Below, one piece after another: positions 42,727 through 55,482 of a stretch of DNA of 64,000 nt. The translations under genes were made by a program, and so were the position numbers. The notes under the pieces were generated by a model. It ran no database searches. It was given only the letters and a program-made list of their open reading frames with translations, and had not been told where the DNA came from. The number at the start of each line of letters is the position of its first letter. Position 1 is the first letter of the stretch. Origin of the DNA: Clonostachys chloroleuca (taxonomy: Eukaryota; Ascomycota; Sordariomycetes; Hypocreales; Bionectriaceae); NCBI GenBank assembly GCA_037952775.1, contig JBANAY010000004.1, positions 10,788,001 to 10,852,000 of the forward strand, in the 5' to 3' direction.

Positions 42727-44271
42727 ATGAGCTCAACTGACCTACCACCACTTTTGAGGCTTCCACTACACACTGTAGCCCACATTCTTCCTAAATGCAA
42801 TACTATCTAGGACCTTGGGCCCATCATCCTGAGCCACTCCATCTCCCGAGATGCTTTTCAAGATAACCTCCATTCAGTGGCCAGCACCATCATCGTGCGC
42901 CAGGTGCCAGGTGGGACCCTTCCATTTCTACTCGCTTTAGTAGGATCGCAGAGGCCATCGCTCATCAATCCTGCTGCTGCCAAGCAATTGTTGAGCCTCA
43001 TGGCGTCGCCTTGCCCGGTGGCCTTGCCTAGTTTGGGTATATCAAAAGCAGAATATGCCTACATGAGTAGCTGCTGCTCTTCTGCTAAGACTATTTACAG
43101 AAAGATGGCATCAGAGTTACTACCATTGCAAATTCAGCTTGCAAGTTTCAGGTTTAAGGAGCATCACCACACTACCCCCCAGGAAAAGATTCGTATCTCC
43201 CGAGCCGTCTTTCGTTTCCAGCTCATGTGTAACTTATTCTGTCATCGACTTTGCCTTATCCGCAGAAAAGAATTCAGGCCACTATTTGATGACGAGGAAC
43301 TTTAAACGCTCGTTCTTTTCTGCATTCCCACCTTGGGTTAACGAGGAGCTTATGTGTGTGTTCGTATTCTTGCGACGTAAAGTAGCTCAAGGTATGGACA
43401 TCATCTGTCTTAATTAGTTCTCAATGAGCTTTGGCGTCGGTTTTAACGAGTCTTCAACCACAGCGTATGATGATATTATGGCTAACGATGTTTCACTTAG
43501 TCATTATGAGATTGAGGACACTCCGGATGTCAACTTCATCAGCCCAATTCATTGGATGGTATGTGGCCCCGAAGAACACTGCAAGAAGATTGAACTTTGG
43601 AATATCTAACCTTGGGATCAAATCAGTTATGCATGGGGCTTCAATTCCTGAGCAAGATAGTCTCAGGGGACACTCTCAGGAGCACAGGCGTTCCTTACTT
43701 TTCCAAGGGGCGGTCCGCGACAAGAGCCTACAACCCACACACGATCCTCTTATGCTCGAAGCTTGTACCGGAACAACTCACTATCAACCCACCCCTCCGG
43801 GACCCAAGGCTCCCCTTGAAATCTTGGGATAAGAGCCAAATTTTGCAACTCGACCCACGAGGAGCGACTCGAACGACCCCGTATTATGCATGGCTGGCTG
43901 CCCATCTCAGTTTACCCATCTCCCGAGCTGCCTGCTGCGATGCTGATTATAACTTGTGGCGTGTTGGCTATGTCTTATGGACTACGCGAGTGGCGGCGAA
44001 CGTTTCGTGGGAGAAGAAGTATGCCGAGCTTAGACGGGGAGAGCCAGTCTTCCTGCGGCCTGGCAAAGAATGGGGAAAGGATGACTGCTTGCGATCAAGA
44101 AAGCAGCGAAAGGATATTTACGATGCCGGTGGCGAAGGGTACTGGCCCCAGGAGGGTGGTGATTGGAGCGAAATACACGGATTGACGGCGTCCCAGAAGG
44201 AAGCTCTTGAGGCCAAATGGGTGCGTGAAGGGGTCATCGAATTTAAGGGTGAGAGTTCGAGTACAAAATGA
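42727..44271 (+). pseudogene. Broken F-box-like gene: in-frame UAG plus two frameshifts
   Basis: The frame starts with ATG at 42727 (LLRLPLHTVAHILPKCNTI, an F-box-like opening). It meets TAG at 42808-42810 and continues in the same frame as DLGPIILSHSISRDAF to 43305. Near 43297 a single extra base shifts the frame; removing it gives FKRSFFSAFPPWVNEELMC. An intron or further damage follows near 43390. Another frame carries HWMVCGPEEHCKKIELW, and a missing base at about 43599 shifts into EYLTLGSNQLCMGLQFLSK, which runs to 44271. The full product would be roughly 480-500 residues, of the large unnamed F-box-like family common in Fusarium and relatives. Function is unknown. Three separate lesions make this a pseudogene unless the assembly is poor. 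The C-terminal 224 codons remain open and could be called separately by gene finders. Confidence 0.65.
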
Positions 44272-44464
44272 GAACAGCAATGGGAGATGCCAAATTCGAC
44301 GTCTCAACACTATGAATAATCCAGTCAACAACATTACCGTGGCCAAATTTATATTCATCCCGGCGTGTTGTCCGGTCGGATTTGGAGCTGAATGGCTAGG
44401 GCTTGGTGATCATTCGGAATCGGACAGGGCGCTATATGGATTAGTTTAACCACTTACTGCTTTC

Positions 44465-44827
44465 AGAATGATTTTCAGAGCAGAGAACAAGAATTATATA
44501 ATAATGAATGACGAAACATCGCATAGAAATCTACTCACGTTGAAAAACATATGCTTTGATAAAGGGAAGATTATTTCTATATTCAATAATAAAGATATTA
44601 GCTAACTATATTAAGAGATAAGCTATTGATATCTATAAGCGAAATATAATAATTAAAAGATAGAGGCTTTCTATAGTTAAAGGGATAATAACTAATAATA
44701 TAGTAAATCTTATTTCTATAGCTAATAAGTAAGTTTAAAATATATTTAGTATAATTGGTTACTCTAAGTTTTATAAAAACAGCTATATATATGTATTAGT
44801 TTCTATTAGATAGCTTAACTTAAAAGA
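44465..44827. other. AT-rich block, likely RIP-affected
   Basis: About 360 bp dominated by A and T with very many TpA steps (for example tataataattaaaag), in sharp contrast with its flanks. Such blocks in Pezizomycotina commonly come from repeat-induced point mutation of a duplicated element. No intact element can be read. The block ends at the 3' end of the hydrolase gene. Confidence 0.55.
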
Positions 44828-46332
44828 CTATAACCTTACCCTTTTTAGGCCTTCAGTACTACTAAACATTTGTGCTGCGTCATGGGCCACATCTGTTACA
44901 TAGCTAACAGTGTTATTTGTTAGGCTATCTAGGTGACTTAGTGAATTGTCGAAATTTTGACCTCGCTCCAGGTGTGTATTCCCTTGTGCCTAAATACAAA
45001 TCAGTGAAGGAAATTGAAGTATATACTAGACACTTACTTTAGCCTGGCAGCGGATATCGCCAGGTCCAAAGTCGTCCTAGCTTTCTCGTCAGCCTTCTAT
45101 TAATATCCGCAGTCCCAAGCCTGGTGCGGGGACTGGTCTTCCATTGATTTAAGGCGATATATACCAGGCCCCATAGGTGATGGATGTGTCGAGCTCTATA
45201 TCGATCGACTATGCCGTTGCGGCCCATTGCAACCACACTCTGGAGATTGTAGGCGGGGAAGCCACCGCTGAGGCCAAACTTGAACCTATCAAATCCATAA
45301 CATCTCGCTGCAATCTCTGGATAAGGTCGATCTTCAACAAGCCAAAGTATGGAACCTGGATTACCTTCTTCAATTAGCATGCACTTCGTAAACCTGGAAG
45401 AATGGTCGAATAAATCAAACTCACCGACCCAATAGTGTATCCTACTCTCTTGCGGTCTACCCTTAGCAATTGCTGCGTACCTTTGTACGGCTTGGCCGCC
45501 AAGAGAATGGCCAGCAACCACGATAGCCTACCCAGATTTTGTTAGGAAAAAGCCCGATACTTATAATTGGGTAGGTAGTCCTACCTGGACTTTGGGGTAC
45601 TTGGTTAAGTCCAAGTACGTCTCGACAAGAGCATCGATAATGTCATAGGAACTGATTGTGGTTGCTGATACGGGACTTGTAGCTTTTTGCCCACTCGCCC
45701 ATGTTGTGAGTCTAAAAGCAAAATCATCTAGCTGTCCAGCTCCGGCTGACTTATCCACTTCTGCTAAGAAGCATGGTGAAACTATAGCTACTCCTTTAGA
45801 AACAAGATTTCTCTCCGTTGCGGTGAAATGAGCGTTTCTTATCTGGGTAGCACCTAGAGGAAGCATTGTGTTAGAATATTTATTCAGTCGACAGACGGTT
45901 TGTCAATACAAACATACTTCTCCAGCAATCGCGGCGCTACAAAGACGACTTCAGATAAGTACTGCTGGGCTTCACATACTCTTTCGGCTTGAAAGATATA
46001 GACCACAGGGTCGGCGGGGCGTTGCTTACCTTTCCGGGTATCACGATAATTACACGTTGGATGGAGCTTAAGTTCCCGTTGGGATAGCTTTCAAGAAGTG
46101 GCTGGAGAAAGATTAGTCAAATCCGGATATACTTGGTAGTGCTATTGTAACGACCGGATACCATTGAAATGTGGTAATTTGGAAATAGCTGGCGGCGAAC
46201 TAGCTTGAAGGTCTCTGGTACAGGTATACTATAATACCCATTATCACGAGAACCGTCATCTGATGGATATTGAATGTAAGATTCAGCGGCCCAGATAAAG
46301 CTGATAGAGCAGAATATCTTTGAAATTTTCAT
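44828..46332 (-). CDS. Secreted alpha/beta-hydrolase with many small introns
   Basis: Minus strand. The last five exons are well supported: about 45847-45585, 45527-45425, 45364-45165, 45076-45038 (39 bp) and 44989-44828. The first exon, 46332-46133, starts MKISKIFCSISFIWAAES, a signal peptide. A second at 46087-46030 gives SIQRVIIVIPGK. The exon(s) between 46030 and 45847 are uncertain. The nucleophile elbow is in AIVVAGHSLGGQAVQRYA. Further family pieces are WVGNPGS, WLVEDRPYPE, LSGGFPAYN, GPGDIRCQAKAQGNTHLERGQ and SYVTDVAHDAAQMF, with the last His a probable catalytic residue. It resembles a fungal family of secreted hydrolases of unknown substrate. At least six introns lie in 1.5 kb. It sits beside an AT-rich block but its coding exons appear intact. 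Confidence 0.75.
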
Positions 46333-49300
46333 GGTTGGTAGAAGTGGAGGGGCGATAGAGCGAAGATATATGCGTATCGACCGATTCTGTGAATCTGGCA
46401 CCGCTGCAAAGACGCAAAGCTTCGAGGTAATCCAAATAGGTCCTTCTATTAGCCTTGGGAATAAGACAGGTAACACAATGCTTGATTCTACTCTGTAGCT
46501 CGCGAATATGGTAAAACGCGTCGGAGTGCCGTTCAAGGCTAATTATAATCTCTGTTAATTGCCTGCCAAATACTATTACCCCTGGTCATTCTATCCAAAG
46601 CATTCCACAAGCGTGGAGCTGGCAGAAAAACAATTTTTCTCCCGGTTCTCCTTCATTACCATCTTTTCATTATGTGAATTCTTACAGTGCCTGCCCCAAC
46701 TTCGTCCCAGTGCCGGGTCTAATAAGATGGGCCAATACGTCTATAATCTTGAATTCCAGTCAAGCTCTTTAACGCGCTGCATGTGAAACAAGTACCGAGA
46801 ATGTGGGACGCTTCTATATTTCGTGTTCTGGACGTGCTCTGAATATATAAAACGGACCGAATATTTGAGTCATTTTTATTAATACCTTCTTCTTAGTTTC
46901 CTCTTCTTCTTCTTATCATTTATTACCCCTGGGAGAACGGATCTCGTAAGGCTAGTAGCTAAGTTAAGCTATTCACGCTGCCCTGCTTTTTATCTAGCTT
47001 GAGAGCCCATTTCTTTAAGTATTTAGCATCTTATCTCTAATAGCTAAAGGATGGTCTCTTAACTTTGGCTGTTTAATGTTAGTAGCCAACGGTAGCGTTA
47101 ATGTCTAGCATATTTGTATCCCTCTTACTATCTTGATCTTCCTGTTATTATTGCACACCTAATTGCTACATGCACCGCCTCTAGGTTAGGCGCCCATGTA
47201 GACCCATCCGACGCCGACTTGCCACCTGGAAAGAAGCAAAGGTTTCCCATCTTCCTTTATCCGTTGTCGTATGAATTCACGATAAGTATCCCATTTCAAG
47301 CATCGGAATAAGAAGTGTTTCATGGTTTTCTGTCGCACCCTTTATGTACAAGTATTAGGAGGCCTCCATTAAAGAGGTAGCAGACGCCATACCAGCGATG
47401 TCCCACCCGCGTCCTCAAGGAATATAATCGGACTAGTGATCCGCAATCCGGGCCGTCATATTCAGCATAGAGGCCAACTCTACGGAGCACTCGGAGATTA
47501 ATGTACTACCTCATCCAGATATGATGGATCGCTGTGAGTATCGCCTGGACTTGTCGTCCGGCTGCGTGATTGATATTAGTGTAGGAAATAGTTTGGCCCT
47601 TGTTAAATTGCAATCAGACCACCTAATGGTGTATTCGAACGCATTCGAGGAATGAAAGATAGCGTATTTGAGAACAATGAGTGAGGCGAAAGAATGATGC
47701 TTAGGTAGGCATGCTGGTCGCATCTTAAGCTATTGATCCTTTTGGATCTACACGACCCAACAAGGGCTTTGATAGAGGTTGTACGATGCATCAAGCAAAA
47801 TGATCCGGCCGAGACGCTTGCGCGGCCCACGTGCTCCTCCCCCTTTCACCACAAGCTGATCTATTCATCCAATTAATATTCCCTCTTGGCAGAAAAGTCT
47901 ATAAATAGATACATGTATGCAACAATCATACGAGAAGGCCTCTTTTGGCACGCTGGCTTTCTGACGCCTTATCGGTGTGGTATGCTGAAAACGTACAGTA
48001 ATTGATGAAGAGCATCACATTCAATGTTACCTATCTTATTTATAGGGTTGAGGATATAGTAGCAAGCATAGCACTACCAAGGCCGTAATAGATATCTGGG
48101 ATTCGGAATCAATTAGGATCTAGCTACCTACCACGCTTAACTACTATTACTCCGGGGGCAATGATACCGTTTGGCTCTCAACAGTAGTCTGCGAGTGCAC
48201 GGTATCGCCAAAGAACCTACCGATAGCGCGGGTGAGCTTAGGGGCAAGATAACGAGGTTCTGATACAGGCAGGCCACAGTTGAGAGACCTTTGGTGGACT
48301 TCTGATGGCTTCTGCCTCAGGTGCCAAATTATCTCCCACAACCCCCTCCCACCTTTAAACCGATTTCAATTGCTTGTGCCCTCTGCGCACCAATGATCTA
48401 AGAGTATTTGGGCATCCACTTATCCCAAATACTGCAAAAAGGAGCGAATCCCCCTTTCCAGCTATCTGCGAACAACTCATCGATGTCTACGGCCGCTAGC
48501 CACTCGAAGACGAAACGAAGAACAGCATGCGGCACAACCGACGCGATGCATCACCGTTAGACCGAGCATATGTGGTGGCAAATTTACTCTACTCCCTCTG
48601 TCGATCAAAGATGCTTCTGCTCTTTTGTTGGCGACCCTAGAACATGGTTCGTTAAACACGTTACGGATGGGAGGAGGAACTGATTACTAGCCCTAACTCA
48701 CGTGTGAGCAGGGGCAGAACCACGGTATCATTTTTTCGAGAAGAGAATTACTGTTTTCTACAAAGGAATTCGTTCGCAGTCAATAGAGGCCTCTACTACA
48801 CGAGGAGTTTGCCGCGGCAGTGAGGGCCCGGCTTGCCCTACCTGATCGACTCGTCCGACCCCAGACATATTGACACCATCTCACCGCGAAGTTAAACTCG
48901 CTCCGATTCCCAACCGAAGGTTTCAAGAAACATCACGATATTATTCCTCGACGCTTTCGCGAGCCATTTCCGGTCGATCAATTGAGTTCTGGACAGTTAG
49001 CGCCACGATCAAGAGGCGGGTATGCAAGAGCCTCGTATCATCAAATCACCACTTCACATTAATCTCTGTGAGATGGCGACGTGAATGATCGACGGAGCGG
49101 CGCTACGACGCAATTGGGAGATAAATGGCTGCCATGATCCAACACAGATCTACAATCCTCCTTGCCGGCGGATCGAGCCGCCAAAGCATTATCCAACAAG
49201 TCAGATCTATTGACGAGTCGACTCCGAAAAAGGACAGCCGGAATGAATTGGTTTTATTTAGTGATGTCTTCCTCGGATGAGTAACATTGGCGAGTTACCA

Positions 49301-49990
49301 CAATCCACGAGCTCCTGCCAAAAACAGACAGCTGGGGCAAGTCTTTGTCATGATGCAACCCCTTGACACATCATCACAGCCTTGACGTTTGTATACCCGC
49401 GAGGTTGCTGAGAAACTTAGAGCCGGCTTCATTTGATCAGTGTCAAAAGCTCTATCAAAGAGATTTTCAAGTTTCATCGAGGAAGCTCTCCGCTCTTCAA
49501 ATGGTTGGATAGATGAGAAATGGACGGAAATGGTCAAGAGAAAAGCATGAATGCCCAGCATAATACAATATTTACGAAAGAAAGCCAACCCCTCGCTTTA
49601 TGGATGGATACTTTGCTTCATATGATCAGCAGCAGGAAACATCACCCTTACTTCTTGAAGTTTCTCATATTCGTTTCTAATTCCGACCTAACTCATTTGT
49701 TCGCAGACCATCATTGATCAACGTAAAAGGCTATGCAGTCGAAACCGGAGGCTGTTTGCTTCTTTTAACGTGATTGGAATTCTGGGCTCAACGTGGGCCG
49801 TGCAAGTTCTTGGAAGGTCTGTCGGTCGCAACCCAGGCTTTCAGGCAGATGTGGTCATTCCGGCGTTGATCGACTCTGTGCTGTGGTAGGTTGGTTTACG
49901 TGAACGACCCTGCCTCGTCATAGCTATCCCCACACTCCATCATCTGACAATCCTCAACTTACAAGTGAGAACTACAACCAGAGCTATCAA
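46333..49990. other. Gene-poor region, partly AT-rich
   Basis: No gene is supported over 3.6 kb. 46860-47110 is AT-rich with many TpA steps and T/C runs, like the block at 44.5 kb. Short frames (for example plus 48870-49088, minus 49295-49588) have no recognisable content. I found no complete transposon, LTR or inverted repeat by eye. Confidence 0.45.
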
Positions 49991-49995
49991 TGTGC

Positions 49996-50006
49996 CACCC
50001 CCGCCT
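49996..50006 (-). promoter_or_regulatory. CreA-type GC-box, distal copy
   Basis: The plus strand reads CCACCCCCGCC; the minus strand therefore holds GCGGGG, which fits the CreA/Cre1 consensus SYGGRG. It lies about 360 bp before the GH32 start codon. The identical 11-mer recurs at 50111-50121. Carbon catabolite repression of sucrose/inulin-degrading genes is well known in fungi. Binding here is inferred. Confidence 0.4.
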
Positions 50007-50110
50007 TCTCCGTGCCAGGGTATCCACCATTTCACACACGTTACGTCTCAATGAAGTGGTTTCTAGTGTATTGGCCATCCAAATTGGAAGGTTCTTTACT
50101 TGACCATCCG

Positions 50111-50121
50111 CCACCCCCGCC
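50111..50121 (-). promoter_or_regulatory. CreA-type GC-box, proximal copy
   Basis: Second exact CCACCCCCGCC element, about 245 bp before the GH32 ATG and 115 bp from the first copy. Paired SYGGRG sites are typical of functional CreA targets. A further CCCCAC (minus GTGGGG, also SYGGRG) occurs near 50256. Confidence 0.42.
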
Positions 50122-50188
50122 TCCAACATCCTTGGTTCATGCGAGGAGCGGGTTGATGTCAAGAGAGGGATATATATTGGCCGCTTAG

Positions 50189-52044
<1,856 letters not shown>

Positions 52045-53027
52045 GGTTCTATAGTCGGATGTGAGGATTGGCGTGTACAATACATAGCAAGTACTGGCTG
52101 GATCGTAGTCGCGTAGTCAAGAAGCATCGGTGACCCATTTAAACTTGTATCTTAAATCTCAATATATGCTCTACACTATAGTCTGCAATGTGATCCTTCA
52201 AGTCGAGGAAAGAAGTGCGATATGTATTGTAATAATACCCAGTCTCCGAAATCATGGGACAGATGATGACATTTCGGTATCAAGAATCGGAGATTTATGC
52301 AAGGCTGCTTTTGGTTTGGGATTTAGGTGTGATTGAAAGCAAGTTGTGTATGGGTGAAAAAAAAAAAAAAAGCCAGCACCTTGTCAGATCAGGCACCTCT
52401 TATGTAATTGCCAGTCATTTTTGCTAGTAACAAAGGTGTGGTGTTCGCTCGATGGTCTCTTTCAAACAGCCGGGAGATGTGTGTGGCCTTGATTCTATAT
52501 TTGCCCTGTCAAGAGTTTCTTACCGAACATTATTGGTGACGTCACAACTGACGGCCACTGCATCAGTCCACGCCTGAAAGTGGAATGCCAGCATGTAGTA
52601 TTACGCATTTGTTGGATCATGCACAGCCTCTCGGTGTGCAGAGAAGAGCATGAGCCTGTTACCGAAGGCAGGATGTAGTTGTCTTCGCAAGTTGCCGATG
52701 GATAGTAAGGCGGCGTTACCTACACAAAGCTCGGCCGCTCGGTTTGAAGCGAACGTGGCGAAGTTTCGACCTGGTCTTATGTGATGGTACAGTCGTCTTA
52801 TGTGATGGTGCATATGCATGCAGCATGAGCACTCGGTTACATAGACAAGTCCAGGGTAGGGAGATGCAGGAGATGAGGCGTATGTATTTAATCGCAGCTG
52901 CCCAACGCATACCCAACTTCATCCCACACAAGTACAACAATCAATCCCCCATCACCGTGTGCAGCGGCGATTTGTGACACTTGAGTTGAGTTGATTCAGC
53001 GTCTAATTAAGACGCCTGCCTGTCGCA
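52045..53027. other. Intergenic region
   Basis: 3' flank of the GH32 gene and promoter of the F-box gene. It contains a run of 15 A at 52357-52371 and a short 17-bp direct duplication (gtcttatgtgatggt) near 52774-52810. No gene is supported. Confidence 0.5.
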
Positions 53028-54617
53028 ATGTCGCCGTCTCATTTTTCCACCCCAAGTCTGCCTGACCTCCCCGCCGAATTGGTGCTCGGCATCGCTCGCC
53101 TGCTGGATCCTGTTGGTCTGGTCTCTCTCAACCAGACGAGCACCCAGTTTCGCCGCCTCATCACCATCGGGAAGCGGCAGCTGGTAGAGCGGCTCCTGCA
53201 GCTGGAGTGCACCGAAGAGCACGGCGGCGGCACGCCCACTCTTCGGGTCCGTGATCAGATCCTTGACCCAGCCTTCTCCGAGGAGGAGTGGGGAAAGTTC
53301 CGCTGGGCCTGTTCGAGCTGCCTGCTCCTTCGCTCGCACGTTCACTTCGACAACCGCTCCATCCTGCGGCTCCAGAACCGCAAGCCCATTGCTGGCTCGC
53401 CCGCCGCAGAGCCCGTCTCGACCTGGGAGCCATCGCTTCGTGGCAAGGTATGGGGCAGCAAGGCGTGGGAGCCAATCTCGTACGAGGAGCGCATCGTCCG
53501 CCTTCGGTACCGCCTCGCCATCCATCCATACGAGACATACTATCCGCCCTTCCTCCACCGCTGGACCGTGGAGGAGTTGCGCGCAGTCGGGATGCAGGGC
53601 TTTGATCACGTCGACGACAACCAGTACCAACACATGTGTTCAGTCGTCAAGCACGCTATATTTGACCGCAACCTCTTCGACATCGAGCTTGTCACCTGCG
53701 GCTCGAAGCGCCACAATCGCATGTGCAACGAGTGCCGATATCAGTCAGGGCAGCTGAAGGTGCAGCTGGGCGACAAGCGCGGCACCTCGACATTCCCAAT
53801 CATGACCAGCAGACAGGTGCACTTCGCCTCTGCACACGATCGCTTCTTCCCCGGCCTCCCGGACTTCTTGGGAGTCCCAGAGCCTCGGTTCTACCTCCCC
53901 ATCGGCGAGATTGGCCAGATTGGCGACACTTTCGTCATGGGTCCGGTGAGCCTCTACTCGCGACCCTGGACCATGTACATGGCGCGATGCTCGGGCTGCG
54001 AGAGCTGGCAGGAGATACGAGCTTTTCGCCTTGGAGGCTATGAGGCATGGTGGAACCCCAAGCTTGATGCCCAGTTGTGGAACGACGAAGAATTTGCCAT
54101 TGAGGACCTGCACGAGATTATCTGCAACGGCTGTTACGCGCGCAAGTATGGCAAATTGGCCTTGGGAACGCTCCTTGGCGAATTCCTGGGGTGGGTGGTT
54201 TGCGAAAACGCCCGGCGATACCTGGAGGCCCAGCTTTGCTGGGGATGGTTCGCCCTCGAGAAACTCGTACCGAAACTTCCCTCAGAGTACCGGAAGCAAG
54301 TGAGGTCCATCCTGAAGAAGGTCAAAGGTCGAAAGATTCGGTCGTGGGACGGTGACGATTTCTCCTACATGGATATCGCAACCCTCAAACATCGCCACAG
54401 GGAGTTTGTCAATGTGTGCAGGGAGGGGCTTGCGACTTCGCACAACAAGGCCATCCGGGATCTTTTCCGCGAGTTTTGGTTCAACACCTGGTTTTACGCT
54501 TACGATAGGCTGGAGGCGGAGTGGTTTTGGATGACTGCGTATACTGTGAAGGCACGCGAAAATCCCGAAGCGTTGGCCGAATGGGCTCTTGGCCGAGACC
54601 CGGCCGCCTTCACTTGA
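53028..54617 (+). CDS. Large F-box protein with cysteine motifs
   Basis: A single exon of 529 residues. The F-box spans about residues 10-50: PSLPDLPAELVLGIARLLDP followed by LVSLNQTSTQFRRLI. The remainder has CxxC-type pairs suggestive of zinc binding: CSSC (95-98), CNECR near 232-236, CSGC near 325-328 and ICNGCYARK near 365-373. This layout is common in fungal F-box proteins of unknown target. They are expected to present substrates to an SCF ubiquitin ligase via Skp1. There is no signal peptide or transmembrane segment. Strong GC-ending codon bias and a long uninterrupted frame support an active gene. Neighbouring genes give no clue to the substrate. Confidence 0.88.
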   Translation: MSPSHFSTPSLPDLPAELVLGIARLLDPVGLVSLNQTSTQFRRLITIGKRQLVERLLQLECTEEHGGGTPTLRVRDQILDPAFSEEEWGKFRWACSSCLLLRSHVHFDNRSILRLQNRKPIAGSPAAEPVSTWEPSLRGKVWGSKAWEPISYEERIVRLRYRLAIHPYETYYPPFLHRWTVEELRAVGMQGFDHVDDNQYQHMCSVVKHAIFDRNLFDIELVTCGSKRHNRMCNECRYQSGQLKVQLGDKRGTSTFPIMTSRQVHFASAHDRFFPGLPDFLGVPEPRFYLPIGEIGQIGDTFVMGPVSLYSRPWTMYMARCSGCESWQEIRAFRLGGYEAWWNPKLDAQLWNDEEFAIEDLHEIICNGCYARKYGKLALGTLLGEFLGWVVCENARRYLEAQLCWGWFALEKLVPKLPSEYRKQVRSILKKVKGRKIRSWDGDDFSYMDIATLKHRHREFVNVCREGLATSHNKAIRDLFREFWFNTWFYAYDRLEAEWFWMTAYTVKARENPEALAEWALGRDPAAFT

Positions 54618-55482
54618 TATTGATGATTGAGAAATGTCCAACAGCTCAAGCTGGGCTGTTTCCATAACGAATTGATGTTTGATTAACACCGGGTTAGCCT
54701 GCTAGACAGGACAGAAGGTCGGTACAGGAAGAATTGTTTGGTTTTTTTACGATAAGGGCACTTGATTTCAGGATGGGATAAATGGAATTGACGATTGAAT
54801 GACTGGGAACTTGGGGTAGGATAAAGGAAAATTTGGGATGGGACACATGGAAGTTTCGGATAGGATACTTGGACATTTAGGATATGGACACTTGGGTCAC
54901 AGATTTAGCTCACACCTTATGATTATTTTGTTATGAACTTTGTTTCCTTCTTGTCGAGAATATCTCACAGACTGACTACCTATTATTTCATTGAGTAACT
55001 TCATACATAGCCTCCAATCTTCTCTCTGTGAATACCTTCAACCTCTGGTCGGAGTCGCATGTGAGCGAATTCTGCGGAAGTGACAACAGTGCCCTCCAGA
55101 TCATGTCACCATTGCATCTGATTGATCTCTTTCAGTAGGCCCCCTAAATTTTGTCCAGCTTTCGGTGAGTGAGTCATTGGGCCATGAGGTAATTTACAAC
55201 TTCACTTGCAAAGTCTGGGTCTATTCGTAAACCCTTGAGTAAGCATTCGGGGCATGGGTATGGCACCAAGTTGTCTATTTCTTAATGTTTAGATATTTAT
55301 ATCAGATGTGGCCCAAGAATCATTTTTGCACTGCTGTTTAGGTTGACCCAGCTTTTCCCTGTTCTTCACTCACGCACATAAGCAAAGCGCATACCCCTCT
55401 TCTTAAATCCCTCAGTTATTTCGGCAATTTTTGAAGCCTCACATCTTCGCCCTTCATTCTTTGCGGTCAAGCTAAGCTGAAC
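54618..55482. other. Intergenic with short G/A-rich repeats
   Basis: Holds the 3' flank of the F-box gene and the promoter of the HET gene. A degenerate repeat at 54745-54900 is listed separately. No coding frame is supported. Confidence 0.5.
54745..54900. repeat. Degenerate tandem repeat (~20 bp units)
   Basis: Several imperfect copies of ggatgggacacttggaa and relatives (ggataggatacttggacat, ggatatggacacttgggtc) follow one another over about 150 bp. Copies differ by substitutions and small gaps. The reverse strand is C/T-rich. No function is evident. Confidence 0.55.

Noticed and set aside
45039..45164. Open C-terminal extension ending RLWTWRYPLPG in the hydrolase
   Set aside because: Splicing to the 39-bp exon at 45076-45038 restores the family pattern GPGDIRCQAK, so the extension is intron read-through.
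52357..52371. Run of 15 A as a retroposed poly(A) tail
   Set aside because: No upstream processed-gene sequence or target-site duplication was seen; simple homopolymer.
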